Shown: positions 8,620 to 17,675, counted from the first letter of the stretch. The stretch is 64,000 nucleotides of DNA from Holtiella tumoricola (GCF_027857615.1 NZ_JAQIFT010000046.1:113628-177627), one strand, 5' to 3'. Numbers and translations are program-made. The notes: a model not told the origin generated them from the letters alone.

Positions 8620-9021
8620 TTACCAAATAAATGCTATAACTTCTCCACCAACATTAAGTTTTCTAGCTTCTTTATCAGCTATAACACCTTTGTTAGTTGA
8701 AATAATTGCTGTACCAAGTCCACCTAAAACTTTTGGTAAGTTTTCTGAGTCAGCGTATACACGAAGACCTGGTTTAGAGATTCTTTTGATCCCTGAAATA
8801 ACTTTTTCGTTTTTATCTTTACCGTATTTAAGAGTTATACGGATAGTTTCTTTAACACCATCAGCTGTTACATCATAAGCTTTGATGTATCCTTCATTTA
8901 ATAAGATCTCAGCAATCGCTTTTTTCATTTTAGAAGATGGAACTTCTACTGTATCGTGTTTAGCCACGTTAGCGTTTCTGATTCTTGTTAACATATCTGC
9001 AATTGGATCGCTCATCATCAT
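8620..9021 (-). CDS. rpsH: 30S ribosomal protein S8
   Basis: S8 binds the central domain of 16S rRNA. Three ATG codons in a row (MMMSDPIADMLTRIRNA) make the exact start uncertain; AGGAGG is nine bases before the first. From there the protein has 133 residues. The C-terminal STNKGVIADKEARKLNVGGEVIAFIW is typical. In other bacteria S8 represses the spc operon; no matching leader was identified here. Confidence 0.97.
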   Translation of the reverse strand: MMMSDPIADMLTRIRNANVAKHDTVEVPSSKMKKAIAEILLNEGYIKAYDVTADGVKETIRITLKYGKDKNEKVISGIKRISKPGLRVYADSENLPKVLGGLGTAIISTNKGVIADKEARKLNVGGEVIAFIW

Positions 9022-9044
9022 AATTCGTTACCTCCTTTCTGGTA

Positions 9045-9230
9045 TTACCAGCTTGCTTTTTTAACGCCTGGAATTTGACCTTTATATGCTAATTCTCTAA
9101 AGCAAATACGACAAATACCATATTTTCTAATGTACGCATGTGGACGTCCACAAATGCGACATCTGCTGTATTCTTGAGTTGAAAATTTAGCAGGTCTAGC
9201 TTGCTTAACTTTCATAGATGTTTTTGCCAT
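9045..9230 (-). CDS. rpsZ: 30S ribosomal protein S14, zinc type
   Basis: S14 is part of the 30S head. The 61-residue short form has four cysteines (C24, C27, C40, C43: CRICG and CRICF), the zinc-dependent S14 of Gram-positives. No zinc-free copy is visible in the window. It lies between rplE and rpsH in the usual place. Confidence 0.98.
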   Translation of the reverse strand: MAKTSMKVKQARPAKFSTQEYSRCRICGRPHAYIRKYGICRICFRELAYKGQIPGVKKASW

Positions 9231-9242
9231 GTGATACCCTCC

Positions 9243-9782
9243 TTATTTTTGGAATGGCATTCCGAATTGTCTTAACAGTTCACGAGATTCTTCATCTGTT
9301 TTAGCTGTTGTAACAATAATAACGTCCATACCACGAACTTTATCGATTTTATCATACTCGATTTCTGGGAAAATAATTTGTTCTTTAATACCTAATGAAT
9401 AGTTACCACGACCATCGAAAGCTGTAGCACTAACACCACGGAAGTCACGTACACGTGGAAGTGCTAAGTTAACTAAACGATCAAGGAATTCATACATTTT
9501 TTCGCCACGAAGAGTTACTTTACATCCGATTGGCATACCTTCACGAAGTTTGAAAGCAGCAACTGATTTTTTAGCTCTTGTAGTAACAGCTTTTTGACCA
9601 GAAATTTTTTCCATATCGCCAATAGCATTTTCTAATACTTTAGCATTGTCTTTCGCTTCACCAACACCCATGTTGATTACGATTTTTTCGATTTTTGGAG
9701 CTTGAAGTTTGTTTTTGTATCCAAACTTTTCTACCATTGCATCGATGATTTGTTCATTGTACATATCTTTTAATCTACTCAT
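9243..9782 (-). CDS. rplE: 50S ribosomal protein L5
   Basis: L5 carries 5S rRNA to the central protuberance and touches the P-site tRNA. The 179 residues include PKIEKIVINMGVGEA, the P-site loop region, and the C-terminal VTTAKTDEESRELLRQFGMPF. Length and position are standard. Confidence 0.98.
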   Translation of the reverse strand: MSRLKDMYNEQIIDAMVEKFGYKNKLQAPKIEKIVINMGVGEAKDNAKVLENAIGDMEKISGQKAVTTRAKKSVAAFKLREGMPIGCKVTLRGEKMYEFLDRLVNLALPRVRDFRGVSATAFDGRGNYSLGIKEQIIFPEIEYDKIDKVRGMDVIIVTTAKTDEESRELLRQFGMPFQK

Positions 9783-9806
9783 AGTTTAACGTCCTCCTTT
9801 CGCCAA

Positions 9807-10118
9807 TTAGTCAATTACAGAACGACCGTTTTTAGTAATTGCTACACGAACTTTTTTGTCATCTTTGATTTCTACGCCTAAACGAGCTGGAGCTCCGTTT
9901 AAAGAGTACATAACGTTTGAAATGTGAATTGGGAATTCTTTTTCAATACGTCCACCTTGACCCATTGCGTTAGGTTTTTGATGTTTGAAACCTTGGTTAA
10001 CACCGTCAACTAATACACGTCCATTTTTACGATCGATGAAAGTGATATTGCCTTCTTTACCTTTATCTTTACCAGCAATAACGATTACTCTATCGCCTTT
10101 TTTTAACTTAGTTTTCAT
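9807..10118 (-). CDS. rplX: 50S ribosomal protein L24
   Basis: L24 is an assembly initiator protein near the exit tunnel. The 103 residues open with a KOW motif (KKGDRVIVIAGKDKGKEG) and contain the conserved HQKP and EFPIHISNVM segments. Confidence 0.98.
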   Translation of the reverse strand: MKTKLKKGDRVIVIAGKDKGKEGNITFIDRKNGRVLVDGVNQGFKHQKPNAMGQGGRIEKEFPIHISNVMYSLNGAPARLGVEIKDDKKVRVAITKNGRSVID

Positions 10119-10131
10119 GTCTTACACCTCC

Positions 10132-10500
10132 TTATAGAACTTCTGGAGCAAGTGATAAGATTTTTGTAAATTTCTTATCTCTTAATTCTCTCGCAACTGG
10201 TCCAAAGATACGAGTTCCTCTTGGGTTTTTATCTTCTTTGATGATAACAGCAGCGTTTTCATCAAATCTAATGTAAGATCCATCTGGTCTTCTGATTTCT
10301 TTTACAGTACGTACTACTACAGCCTTAACAACATCACCTTTTTTAACAACGCCACCTGGTGTTGCATCTTTAACTGTAGCAACAATAATATCGCCAACAC
10401 CTGCATATCTTCTTGTAGAGCCACCTAATACGCGGATACAAAGAATTTCCTTAGCTCCTGTATTGTCTGCTACTCTTAATCTACTTTCTTGTTGGATCAT
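10132..10500 (-). CDS. rplN: 50S ribosomal protein L14
   Basis: L14 lies at the subunit interface and contacts 16S helix 14. The 122 residues match the family from MIQQESRLRVADNTGAKE to the end FTKILSLAPEVL. Conventionally this gene opens the spc operon; here it runs on from rpsQ with only a 31-base gap, so S10 and spc are probably one transcript. Confidence 0.98.
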   Translation of the reverse strand: MIQQESRLRVADNTGAKEILCIRVLGGSTRRYAGVGDIIVATVKDATPGGVVKKGDVVKAVVVRTVKEIRRPDGSYIRFDENAAVIIKEDKNPRGTRIFGPVARELRDKKFTKILSLAPEVL

Positions 10501-10531
10501 GAGAAGTGCCCTCCTTTCAAGATTACTAAAC

Positions 10532-10789
10532 TTATTTTACTTTTTCTACGATTTCAACAAGTCTAAAACGCTTTGACTTGGATAATGGTCTTGTTTCCAT
10601 TACTCTTACACGGTCACCGATTTCACATTCATTGTTTTCATCATGTGCATGAAGTTTGTATGTTTTTTTGATGATTTTTCCGTAAAGAGGATGTTTTACA
10701 TTATTAACTACGGCAACAGTAATAGTTTTGTCCATTTTGTTGCTAACTACGTTACCTACAAATGTTTTACGTAAATTTCTTTCTGCCAC
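10532..10789 (-). CDS. rpsQ: 30S ribosomal protein S17
   Basis: S17 is a primary 16S rRNA binder with an OB fold. The 85 residues contain RKTFVGNVVSNKMDKTITV, KTYKLHAHDE and the end RFRLVEIVEK. It closes the S10 gene group. Confidence 0.98.
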   Translation of the reverse strand: MAERNLRKTFVGNVVSNKMDKTITVAVVNNVKHPLYGKIIKKTYKLHAHDENNECEIGDRVRVMETRPLSKSKRFRLVEIVEKVK

Positions 10790-10807
10790 GATTTCTCCTC
10801 CTCTCTA

Positions 10808-11017
10808 TTACACTGCTTGTTTTTGTGTAATAATAGTTTGAATACGCGCAATGTTTTTTCTAACATCTTTAATTCTTGCTGTATTATCTAATTGGTTGGT
10901 AGCGTTTTGGAATCTTAAGTTGAAAAGTTCTTTTTTCGCATTCACCAATTCGATATTTAATTCTTCAGCTGATTTTGCTCTTAAATCTTCTAAGAATGCT
11001 TTAGTTTTCACTACCAT
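10808..11017 (-). CDS. rpmC: 50S ribosomal protein L29
   Basis: L29 is a two-helix 50S protein near the tunnel exit and part of the docking site for trigger factor and SRP. The reading frame overlaps the end of rplP. The likely start is ATG at 11017 or, as in relatives that begin with MKTK, the GTG at 11011, with GGCAGGTG as ribosome site inside rplP. The core KAFLEDLRAKSAEEL and LFNLRFQNATNQLDN is unmistakable. The choice of start is an inference. Confidence 0.95.
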   Translation of the reverse strand: MVVKTKAFLEDLRAKSAEELNIELVNAKKELFNLRFQNATNQLDNTARIKDVRKNIARIQTIITQKQAV

Positions 11018-11441
11018 CACCTGCCATTTCTTGTTCAGCACGAGATACGATCTTACATTTCATTGGTAATTTGTGAATTGCAAGTCTTAACGCTTCTCTT
11101 GCTACTTCTTCTGCTACTCCTGATAATTCGAACATAACACGTCCTGGTTTTACTACTGCTACCCAGTATTCTGTTGAACCTTTACCAGAACCCATGCGTG
11201 TTTCAGCTGGTTTAGCTGTTACTGGTTTATCTGGGAAGATTTTGATCCATACTTTACCACCACGTTTGATATGACGAGTCATAGCGATACGAGCAGATTC
11301 GATTTGGTTAGATCTAACCCAACCTGGTTCCATTGCAACGATACCGAATTCACCATAAGTGATTTTATTTCCACGGGTAGCTTGGCCTTTCATACGTCCA
11401 CGGAACTGTTTACGACGTTTTACTCTTTTAGGCATTAACAT
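11001..11441 (-). CDS. rplP: 50S ribosomal protein L16
   Basis: L16 sits at the A-site side of the peptidyl-transferase centre and is needed for late 50S assembly. The start MLMPKRVKRRKQFRG matches the family's usual ML-x-PKR beginning, and its ATG overlaps the rpsC stop (TAATG), which implies coupled translation. The 146 residues include GEFGIVAMEPGWVRSNQIE and GKGSTEYWVAVVKPG. Confidence 0.97.
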   Translation of the reverse strand: MLMPKRVKRRKQFRGRMKGQATRGNKITYGEFGIVAMEPGWVRSNQIESARIAMTRHIKRGGKVWIKIFPDKPVTAKPAETRMGSGKGSTEYWVAVVKPGRVMFELSGVAEEVAREALRLAIHKLPMKCKIVSRAEQEMAGDGSEN

Positions 11442-12100
11442 TAGTTATCGCTCCCTTCCTTTTTAACTTTTTGAGGAAGTACTTCTCCTTTGTACATCCA
11501 TACTTTAACACCGATTTTACCGTATGTTGTATCTGCTTCAGCAAATCCATACTCGATATCAGCTCTTAATGTTTGAAGTGGAATAGTACCTTCTGAATAT
11601 TGTTCTGTACGTGCCATTTCAGCACCACCTAAACGACCTGCACATGCAACTTTGATACCTTTAGCACCGAATTTTTGAGCTTTACCGATTGCTTGTTTCA
11701 TAGCACGACGGAAAGATACACGGTTTTCTAATTGTAATGCAATGTTTTCTGCTGTTAATTGAGCAGATGTTTCTGGTCTTTTAACTTCAACAATGTTGAT
11801 AGAAACTTTTGATGTTGTAAGTTTTTCTACTTCTTTACGAAGTGCATCAATTGATGCTCCACCTTTACCGATTACGATACCAGGTTTTGATGTATGAACA
11901 TGAATTCTTACACGTTTTGACATTCTTTCGATATCGATTTTATCGATGCCAGCACTGTAAAGTTTCTTTTTGATATATTTTCTAATTTTATCATCTTCTA
12001 CTAGGTAGTTAGCAAAGTCTGCTTTATCTGCGTACCATTTAGCACTCCAGTCTTTGATAACTCCTACTCTTAATCCATGAGGATTTACTTTTTGACCCAT
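11441..12100 (-). CDS. rpsC: 30S ribosomal protein S3
   Basis: S3 guards the mRNA entry channel. The 219 residues contain an N-terminal domain, a type II KH domain with GKGGASIDALR near residue 80, and the C-terminal domain ending in a lysine-rich tail. Start MGQKVNPHGLRVG is canonical. Confidence 0.98.
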   Translation of the reverse strand: MGQKVNPHGLRVGVIKDWSAKWYADKADFANYLVEDDKIRKYIKKKLYSAGIDKIDIERMSKRVRIHVHTSKPGIVIGKGGASIDALRKEVEKLTTSKVSINIVEVKRPETSAQLTAENIALQLENRVSFRRAMKQAIGKAQKFGAKGIKVACAGRLGGAEMARTEQYSEGTIPLQTLRADIEYGFAEADTTYGKIGVKVWMYKGEVLPQKVKKEGSDN

Positions 12101-12111
12101 ACCGAACCTCC

Positions 12112-12498
12112 TTATCTCTCATTTACTACCACAGTAATGTGGCTTGTTTGTTTTAGGATGCTGTAAGCACGACCTTGAGCACGAGGACGGATTCTCTTAA
12201 GAGTTGGTCCTTGAGTTGCGTATGCTTCTTCAACAAATAGTTTGCTTACGTCCATACCATTGTTATGTTCTGCGTTAGCAATAGCTGATTTTAATACTTT
12301 TTCGATAACATCAGCAGCGTATCTTGGTGTGTAAGCTAAGATAGCAAGTGCTGTTTGTACATCTTTACCTTTGATTTGATCAAGTACAATTTTCGCTTTT
12401 GTGCTAGATACACGTACGAAAGTTACTTTTGCGCTTGGTCTGTTATCATTATTTTGATTTCTTTCTCTTTTTATCTGGGTTCTATGTCCTTTTGCCAT
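12112..12498 (-). CDS. rplV: 50S ribosomal protein L22
   Basis: L22 lines the exit tunnel with a long beta-hairpin and influences macrolide sensitivity and arrest peptides. The 128 residues have a somewhat extended basic N-terminus, then AKVTFVRVSSTKAKIVLD and the hairpin region PTLKRIRPRAQGRAYSI with no obvious resistance deletion. Confidence 0.98.
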   Translation of the reverse strand: MAKGHRTQIKRERNQNNDNRPSAKVTFVRVSSTKAKIVLDQIKGKDVQTALAILAYTPRYAADVIEKVLKSAIANAEHNNGMDVSKLFVEEAYATQGPTLKRIRPRAQGRAYSILKQTSHITVVVNER

Positions 12499-12525
12499 CG
12501 TAAGACCTCCTTCCGATATTATTTA

Positions 12526-12810
12526 TTAGCGAACTCTTGATTTTTTCTCAGCGTCTTTACCGTGTCCACGGTAAGTTCTTGTTAATGCGAATTCACCAAG
12601 TTTGTGTCCTACCATATCTTCTGTAATGAATACAGGAACATGTTTTCTACCATCATGAAGGGCGATTGTATGTCCTACCATTTGAGGGAAGATTGTTGAA
12701 CGACGTGACCAAGATTTGATTACTTTTTTATCATCAACAGCATTCATTGCTTCGATTTTATTAAGTAAGCGTTGGTCTGCGAATGGTCCTTTTTTAACTG
12801 AACGAGCCAT
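12526..12810 (-). CDS. rpsS: 30S ribosomal protein S19
   Basis: S19 forms part of the 30S head with S13. The 94 residues contain MARSVKKGPF, SRRSTIFPQMVGHTIAVH-like sequence and KLGEFALTRTYRGHG. Length and position between rplB and rplV are standard. Confidence 0.98.
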   Translation of the reverse strand: MARSVKKGPFADQRLLNKIEAMNAVDDKKVIKSWSRRSTIFPQMVGHTIALHDGRKHVPVFITEDMVGHKLGEFALTRTYRGHGKDAEKKSRVR

Positions 12811-12839
12811 TTAAGATGCCTCCTTTCAAAAACTTAAAT

Positions 12840-13670
12840 TTATTTGTTACGTGAACGTACAATATATTTATTTGAGTGTTTGTTTTTCTTTCTTGTTTTG
12901 TATCCAAGAGCAGGTTTACCCCAAGGAGTACATGGATTTGGACGTCCAATTGGAGATCTACCTTCCCCACCACCATGAGGGTGATCGTTAGGGTTCATTA
13001 CAGAACCACGAACTGTTGGGCGGATACCCATGTGACGTTTACGTCCAGCTTTACCAATTGTGATAAGTTCGTGATCAATGTTACCAACTTGTCCAATTGT
13101 AGCTTTACAATCGATTGGTAATAAACGCATTTCTCCTGATGGAAGTTTAACTGTTGCGTATTTACCTTCTTTAGCCATAAGTTGAGCTGACATACCAGCA
13201 GAACGAACTAATTGTCCACCTTTGCCTGGTTTCATTTCGATATTATGGATTGTTTGACCTACTGGAATATCTCTCATTCTAAGAGTGTTACCAATGCGGA
13301 TTTCTGCTGTTTCACCACTCATTACTGTTTGACCTACTTGTAAACCAAGAGGAGCTAAGATATAGCGTTTTTCACCATCTGCATAGCTAAGTAATGCAAT
13401 GTTTGCTGTTCTGTTTGGATCGTATTCTACACCTACTACTGTAGCTGGAACACCATCTTTATTACGTTTAAAGTCGATTACTCTGTATTTTACTTTGTAA
13501 CCGCCGCCACGATGACGAACAGTGATTTTACCTTGATTATTTCTACCTGAATTTTTCTTTAATGTTACAATTAAAGATTTCTCAGGAGTTGTTTTTGTGA
13601 TTTCTTCGAAAGTTGAAGAAGTCATATGTCTTCTTGAAGGGGTATATGGTCTATACTTTTTGATACCCAT
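12840..13670 (-). CDS. rplB: 50S ribosomal protein L2
   Basis: L2 is required for subunit joining and peptidyl-transfer. The 276 residues carry the OB and SH3-like domains and the conserved C-terminal RGSVMNPNDHPHGGGEGR, whose histidine lies close to the catalytic centre. Nothing unusual is seen. Confidence 0.98.
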   Translation of the reverse strand: MGIKKYRPYTPSRRHMTSSTFEEITKTTPEKSLIVTLKKNSGRNNQGKITVRHRGGGYKVKYRVIDFKRNKDGVPATVVGVEYDPNRTANIALLSYADGEKRYILAPLGLQVGQTVMSGETAEIRIGNTLRMRDIPVGQTIHNIEMKPGKGGQLVRSAGMSAQLMAKEGKYATVKLPSGEMRLLPIDCKATIGQVGNIDHELITIGKAGRKRHMGIRPTVRGSVMNPNDHPHGGGEGRSPIGRPNPCTPWGKPALGYKTRKKNKHSNKYIVRSRNK

Positions 13671-13735
13671 TACTGTTCACTCCTTTCAATCGTTTAAGTT
13701 ACACATAGCCGTGTGTTTCATCTTTTACTATTTAA

Positions 13736-14035
13736 CTACATTCCTTGGAAAAAGTCAATGTCTTTACTTGCTTCTGTAAGTTTTACGATTGCTTTTTTGT
13801 ATTTGTTAGTTTTACCAACTGATCTTCCACGACGTTTTGTTTTGCCATCGTAGTTCATTGTGTTTACTTTGTCAACTTTAACGCCGTCGAACATTTTTTC
13901 TACTGCATCTTTAACTTGAGATTTTGTAGCAGTTGGGTGTACTAGGAATGTATATTTCTTTTCTGCCATATCGTTCATACTTTTTTCAGTAACGACTGGT
14001 TTTAAAATGACGTCATAGAATTTTAAATCTGCCAT
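13736..14035 (-). CDS. rplW: 50S ribosomal protein L23
   Basis: L23 lies at the tunnel exit and is the main docking point for trigger factor and SRP. The 99 residues include DVILKPVVTEKSM and YTFLVHPTATKSQVKDAVE. Its ATG overlaps the rplD stop (TAATG), so it is translationally coupled to L4. Confidence 0.98.
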   Translation of the reverse strand: MADLKFYDVILKPVVTEKSMNDMAEKKYTFLVHPTATKSQVKDAVEKMFDGVKVDKVNTMNYDGKTKRRGRSVGKTNKYKKAIVKLTEASKDIDFFQGM

Positions 14036-14682
14036 TATGCGTACACCTCCTCAATTTTAGCTAATGCTTCTTTTGTTACTACAACTGTATCGTATTTTAA
14101 GATGTCGTATACGTTAATGTTGTTTACGTTTGCAGTTTTAATACCTTGGATATTACGTGCTGCTAACATAACGTTTTTACTATTATCTGCAGCTCTACCT
14201 TCAGATACTTTATCTTCAGTTACGATTAAAGCTTTTTTAAGTTCTAACGCTGTTAAAACGTTAACCATTGCTTTAGTCTTAGCTTCAGCTAATGCTAATT
14301 CATCTAATACGATAAATTTATTTTCTTGAACTCTTGTTGTAAGAGCTGATTTAAGAGCAAGTAATTTTTCTGTTCTGTTCATTTTGAATGAGTAATCACG
14401 TGGTTTTGGAGCGAATACTACCCCACCACCTGTCCATTGTGGTGAACGAATAGAACCTTGTCTAGCTCTACCTGTACCTTTTTGTTTCCATGGTTTTCTA
14501 CCACCGCCACGTACTTCAGCACGTGTTTTAGCACTTTGAGTACCTTGTCTTCTATTAGCAAGGTAAGCTAATACAGCAGTGTGTACTAAATTTTCTTTTA
14601 CATCTACAGCAAAGATTGAATCTACTAATTCAACTTCACCAACTTGTTGTCCGTTCATATTTAAAACAGATACGTTTGCCAT
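14035..14682 (-). CDS. rplD: 50S ribosomal protein L4
   Basis: L4 binds 23S domain I and reaches into the exit tunnel with a long loop (RGGGRKPWKQKGTGRARQGS). The 215 residues are of normal length. In gamma-proteobacteria and some Firmicutes L4 represses its own operon through the leader; whether the structured leader before rpsJ does this here is unknown. Confidence 0.98.
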   Translation of the reverse strand: MANVSVLNMNGQQVGEVELVDSIFAVDVKENLVHTAVLAYLANRRQGTQSAKTRAEVRGGGRKPWKQKGTGRARQGSIRSPQWTGGGVVFAPKPRDYSFKMNRTEKLLALKSALTTRVQENKFIVLDELALAEAKTKAMVNVLTALELKKALIVTEDKVSEGRAADNSKNVMLAARNIQGIKTANVNNINVYDILKYDTVVVTKEALAKIEEVYA

Positions 14683-14708
14683 CTTTGTTCCTCCTTTCTC
14701 AAGCAGCC

Positions 14709-15338
14709 TTATGCTTTAACGCTGTCTTTGATTGTAATGATTGTTCCTTTTGAACCTGGAACAGCTCCTTTTACAAGGATTAAGTTTTTCTCAGCATCTA
14801 CTCTTACAACTTCAAGATTTTGAACTGTAATTTGAATACTACCCATGTGTGATGGAAGGCCTTTACCTTTCATAACGCGTCCTGGGCTAGTAGCAGCTCC
14901 CATTGAACCTGCAACTCTATGAGATTTAGAACCGTGACCCATTGGTCCACGACTTTGACCGTATTTTTTGATTGCTCCTTGGTAACCTTTACCTTTAGAG
15001 ATACCAACTACGTCTACTTTATCACCAGCAACGAATGCGTCAGCTTTAATTTCAGCGCCTACTTCGTAAGCAGAAATATCTTCTAAACGGAATTCTTTTA
15101 AGTGTTTCTTAGCAGTAACACCAGCTTTTGCAAAGTGACCTTTTTGTGGTTTAATAAGTTGTTTTTCTTTGGCATCTACGAAACCTACTTGAATCGCTTC
15201 ATAACCATCGTTATCAACTGTTTTCTTTTGAACAACTGTACATGGACCAGCTTCTAATACTGTTACTGGGATTAACATGTTATCAGCGTTGAAAATTTGA
15301 GTCATACCAATTTTTTTAGCTAAAATTGCTTTTTTCAT
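14709..15338 (-). CDS. rplC: 50S ribosomal protein L3
   Basis: L3 is an early-assembly 50S protein whose loop approaches the peptidyl-transferase centre. The 209 residues begin MKKAILAKKIGMTQIF and contain GKGYQGAIKKYGQSRGP and GRVMKGKGLPSHMG, the loop region. It follows rpsJ in canonical order. Confidence 0.98.
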   Translation of the reverse strand: MKKAILAKKIGMTQIFNADNMLIPVTVLEAGPCTVVQKKTVDNDGYEAIQVGFVDAKEKQLIKPQKGHFAKAGVTAKKHLKEFRLEDISAYEVGAEIKADAFVAGDKVDVVGISKGKGYQGAIKKYGQSRGPMGHGSKSHRVAGSMGAATSPGRVMKGKGLPSHMGSIQITVQNLEVVRVDAEKNLILVKGAVPGSKGTIITIKDSVKA

Positions 15339-15424
15339 CCTTTACACCTCCTAATATCTACAGCGGATTATCACTTTGGATAATCATACTAGACGATTAA
15401 TAACCGTCCTTAAGTGTTTTCTTA

Positions 15425-15733
15425 CTATCTAGCGTCAACTTTGATATCAACACCAGCTGGTAAGTCAAGACGCATTAATGCATCACCAGTTTTTGGTGTA
15501 GCTTCAACGTCAATTAATCTCTTATGAGTTCTCATTTCGAACTGCTCTCTAGAGTCTTTGTACTTGTGTACTGCACGTAAGATTGTTACTACTTCCTTTT
15601 TAGTTGGAAGTGGGATTGGTCCACTTACTGTTGCTCCAGTTTTTTTCGCAATATCAACGATTTGCGCTGCAGTTTGATCGATTAATTTGTGATCATAAGC
15701 TTTTAATGTGATACGGATTTTTGGGCTTGCCAT
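15425..15733 (-). CDS. rpsJ: 30S ribosomal protein S10
   Basis: S10 is a 30S head protein and, as NusE, a partner of NusB and NusG in antitermination. I use the start MASPKIRITLKAYDHK (102 residues) because AAAAGGAGGGGA lies just upstream and the family starts there; the frame stays open 22 codons further back without support. KTKVSGPIPLPT-like sequence (VSGPIPLPTKKEVVTIL) and HKRLIDVEAT are intact. Confidence 0.97.
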   Translation of the reverse strand: MASPKIRITLKAYDHKLIDQTAAQIVDIAKKTGATVSGPIPLPTKKEVVTILRAVHKYKDSREQFEMRTHKRLIDVEATPKTGDALMRLDLPAGVDIKVDAR

Positions 15734-15739
15734 AAAAAA

Positions 15740-15978
15740 AGTCCCCTCCTTTTCGTACTTTATTTGAAGCAGCACGACTAGTGGAAACTGTACACTCATC
15801 CAGGTGTTTCATAAGCTCAACTTACACAGAGATAACCCCTATGCACTTTCGCTTTACAAAACCTATATAAATGATACAGTGACTTGTCGTCTGGTTTCAT
15901 GAACCGGACATTCGCTCCTCAGAAATTTGCTTATTTTATAAGCGGTAACCTTCTGAATCATCGTTCTCAATGTCACAA
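15740..15978 (-). promoter_or_regulatory. Structured 5' leader of the S10 operon
   Basis: About 245 bases separate the promoter from rpsJ and hold no gene. On the minus strand there are at least two well-formed hairpins: one at 15889-15909 (GTC-GGTT arms with a CATGA loop and one mismatch), and one at 15920-15955 with outer arms CAGAA/TTCTG and an inner stem of six pairs (GCTTAT/ATAAGC). A long structured leader before S10 fits an autoregulatory RNA, but I cannot match it to a known L4 leader. Confidence 0.45.
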
Positions 15979-16014
15979 CATCTTGATTATACATGATATT
16001 ACATGTTATTACAA
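15979..16014 (-). promoter_or_regulatory. sigma-A promoter of the S10 operon
   Basis: On the minus strand TTGTAA (16014-16009), 17 bases, TATAAT (15991-15986). It is the best promoter in the 640-base gap between tuf and rpsJ. The rest of the gap up to 16320 is AT-rich with no recognisable gene. Confidence 0.75.
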
Positions 16015-16325
16015 GGTTTTTTTTACTTTTTTCACCGATAATTTTTTCCAACTTCTTTGGTAGAATGTTTAACTCGATGTACTCTCTATTATATACGTTA
16101 TTTAGGATTTTTAAAGTGAAAGATTTTGGTAATTACCATTCCTATAATTCATTATAATAGGAAGAAACTCGAACTCACTCTTTTAATTCTACCCCTTTCC
16201 CCTAAATATATACAATATAATGGCAGATCTCATATACTTATACTAACCTTTTTGAGATATCCCACAATATACTTAATTTCGCCAGTAATGAAAGGTTACA
16301 TTTTATTTGTTACATTAAAATAGGC

Positions 16326-16358
16326 ATAAAAAAAGCACATCCCTAAGGATGTGCTTTT
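16326..16358 (-). terminator. Intrinsic terminator after tuf
   Basis: An 11-pair stem (16332-16342 with 16347-16357, core GCACATCC/GGATGTGC) and a CTAA-type loop is followed on the minus strand by a run of seven T. It lies 18 bases after the tuf stop and separates the str and S10 operons. The flanking A run would also make it work in the other direction. Confidence 0.88.
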
Positions 16359-16375
16359 TATAAACAAGGTTTAAA

Positions 16376-17569
16376 TTATTCGATGATTGATGCAACAGCA
16401 CCTGAACCAACTGTACGGCCACCTTCACGGATAGCGAAACGTAAACCTTGAGCCATAGCGATTGGGTGAATTAACTCGATAGTCATTTCAATGTTATCGC
16501 CAGGCATACACATTTCTGTACCTTCTGGTAATTGGATTACACCAGTTACGTCAGTTGTACGGAAATAGAATTGTGGTCTGTAGTTTGAGAAGAATGGTTT
16601 ATGACGGCCACCTTCTTCTTTTTTAAGAACGTATACTTGAGCTTTGAATTTTTTATGAGGTGTGATTGAACCTGGTTTACAAAGTACTTGTCCACGTTCG
16701 ATTTCTGTTCTTTGGATACCACGAAGAAGTGCACCGATGTTATCACCAGCTTCAGCTTGGTCAAGAAGTTTACGGAACATCTCAACTCCTGTACAAACAA
16801 CTTTACGAGTTTCTTCATGAATACCTACTAATTCAACTTCATCTTGAACTTTAAGAACACCTGATTCTACTCTACCTGTAGCAACTGTACCACGACCTGT
16901 GATTGAGAATACGTCTTCTACTGGCATAAGGAATGGTTTGTCAACGTCACGTTCTGGAGTTGGGATGTATTCGTCAACGATTTCGAATAACTCAACAATT
17001 TTATCTCCCCATGGACCCATTGGATCGTTAAGAGCTTGAAGAGCTGAACCACGGATGATTGGTGTATCATCGCCTGGGAATTCATATTCGCTTAATAATT
17101 CACGAATTTCCATTTCAACTAATTCTAATAACTCATCATCATCTACCATATCACATTTGTTTAAGAAAACAACGATATATGGTACACCAACTTGGCGTGA
17201 TAATAAGATATGTTCACGTGTTTGAGCCATAGGACCATCTGTTGCAGCACATACAAGGATTGTACCATCCATTTGAGCAGCACCAGTGATCATGTTTTTA
17301 ACGTAGTCAGCATGTCCTGGACAGTCAACGTGTGCGTAGTGACGAGCTGGTGTTTCGTATTCAACGTGAGCAGTTGAAATTGTGATACCACGTTCTCTTT
17401 CTTCTGGAGCTTTATCGATGTTCGCGAAGTCTACAGCTTCACCGAAACCGTATCTTTCATGAAGAGTTTTTGTAATTGCAGCTGTTAAAGTAGTTTTACC
17501 ATGGTCAACGTGTCCGATTGTACCGATGTTAACGTGTGGCTTACTTCTTTCGAATTTAGCTTTAGCCAT
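16376..17569 (-). CDS. tuf: Elongation factor Tu
   Basis: EF-Tu is the GTPase that brings aminoacyl-tRNA to the ribosome. The 397 residues have G1 GHVDHGKT (18-25), G3 DCPGHADY, G4 NKCD and G5 GSAL, followed by the two beta-barrel domains. It ends the str operon but also has its own promoter and a terminator. No second copy is seen in the window. Confidence 0.99.
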   Translation of the reverse strand: MAKAKFERSKPHVNIGTIGHVDHGKTTLTAAITKTLHERYGFGEAVDFANIDKAPEERERGITISTAHVEYETPARHYAHVDCPGHADYVKNMITGAAQMDGTILVCAATDGPMAQTREHILLSRQVGVPYIVVFLNKCDMVDDDELLELVEMEIRELLSEYEFPGDDTPIIRGSALQALNDPMGPWGDKIVELFEIVDEYIPTPERDVDKPFLMPVEDVFSITGRGTVATGRVESGVLKVQDEVELVGIHEETRKVVCTGVEMFRKLLDQAEAGDNIGALLRGIQRTEIERGQVLCKPGSITPHKKFKAQVYVLKKEEGGRHKPFFSNYRPQFYFRTTDVTGVIQLPEGTEMCMPGDNIEMTIELIHPIAMAQGLRFAIREGGRTVGSGAVASIIE

Positions 17570-17594
17570 TTTGAATTTCCTCCTTTTATTTGGC

Positions 17595-17646
17595 TGAGTT
17601 TTACTCAGATTAATTTCATTATATTTAATTTCCAGCCACTTTGCAA
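17595..17646 (-). promoter_or_regulatory. tuf promoter and leader hairpin
   Basis: On the minus strand TTGCAA (17646-17641), 17 bases, TATAAT (17623-17618), followed a few bases after the expected start by a perfect six-pair hairpin CTGAGT-AAA-ACTCAG (17609-17595). This allows tuf to be made in excess of fusA. The hairpin at the 5' end may stabilise the mRNA. Confidence 0.75.
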
Positions 17647-17675
17647 GTAGCTGGAAAAGTAAATCTATCTAAAAA

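Noticed and set aside
15863..16051. Short minus-strand frame in the S10 leader
   Set aside because: No ribosome site and it spans the promoter and the leader hairpins.
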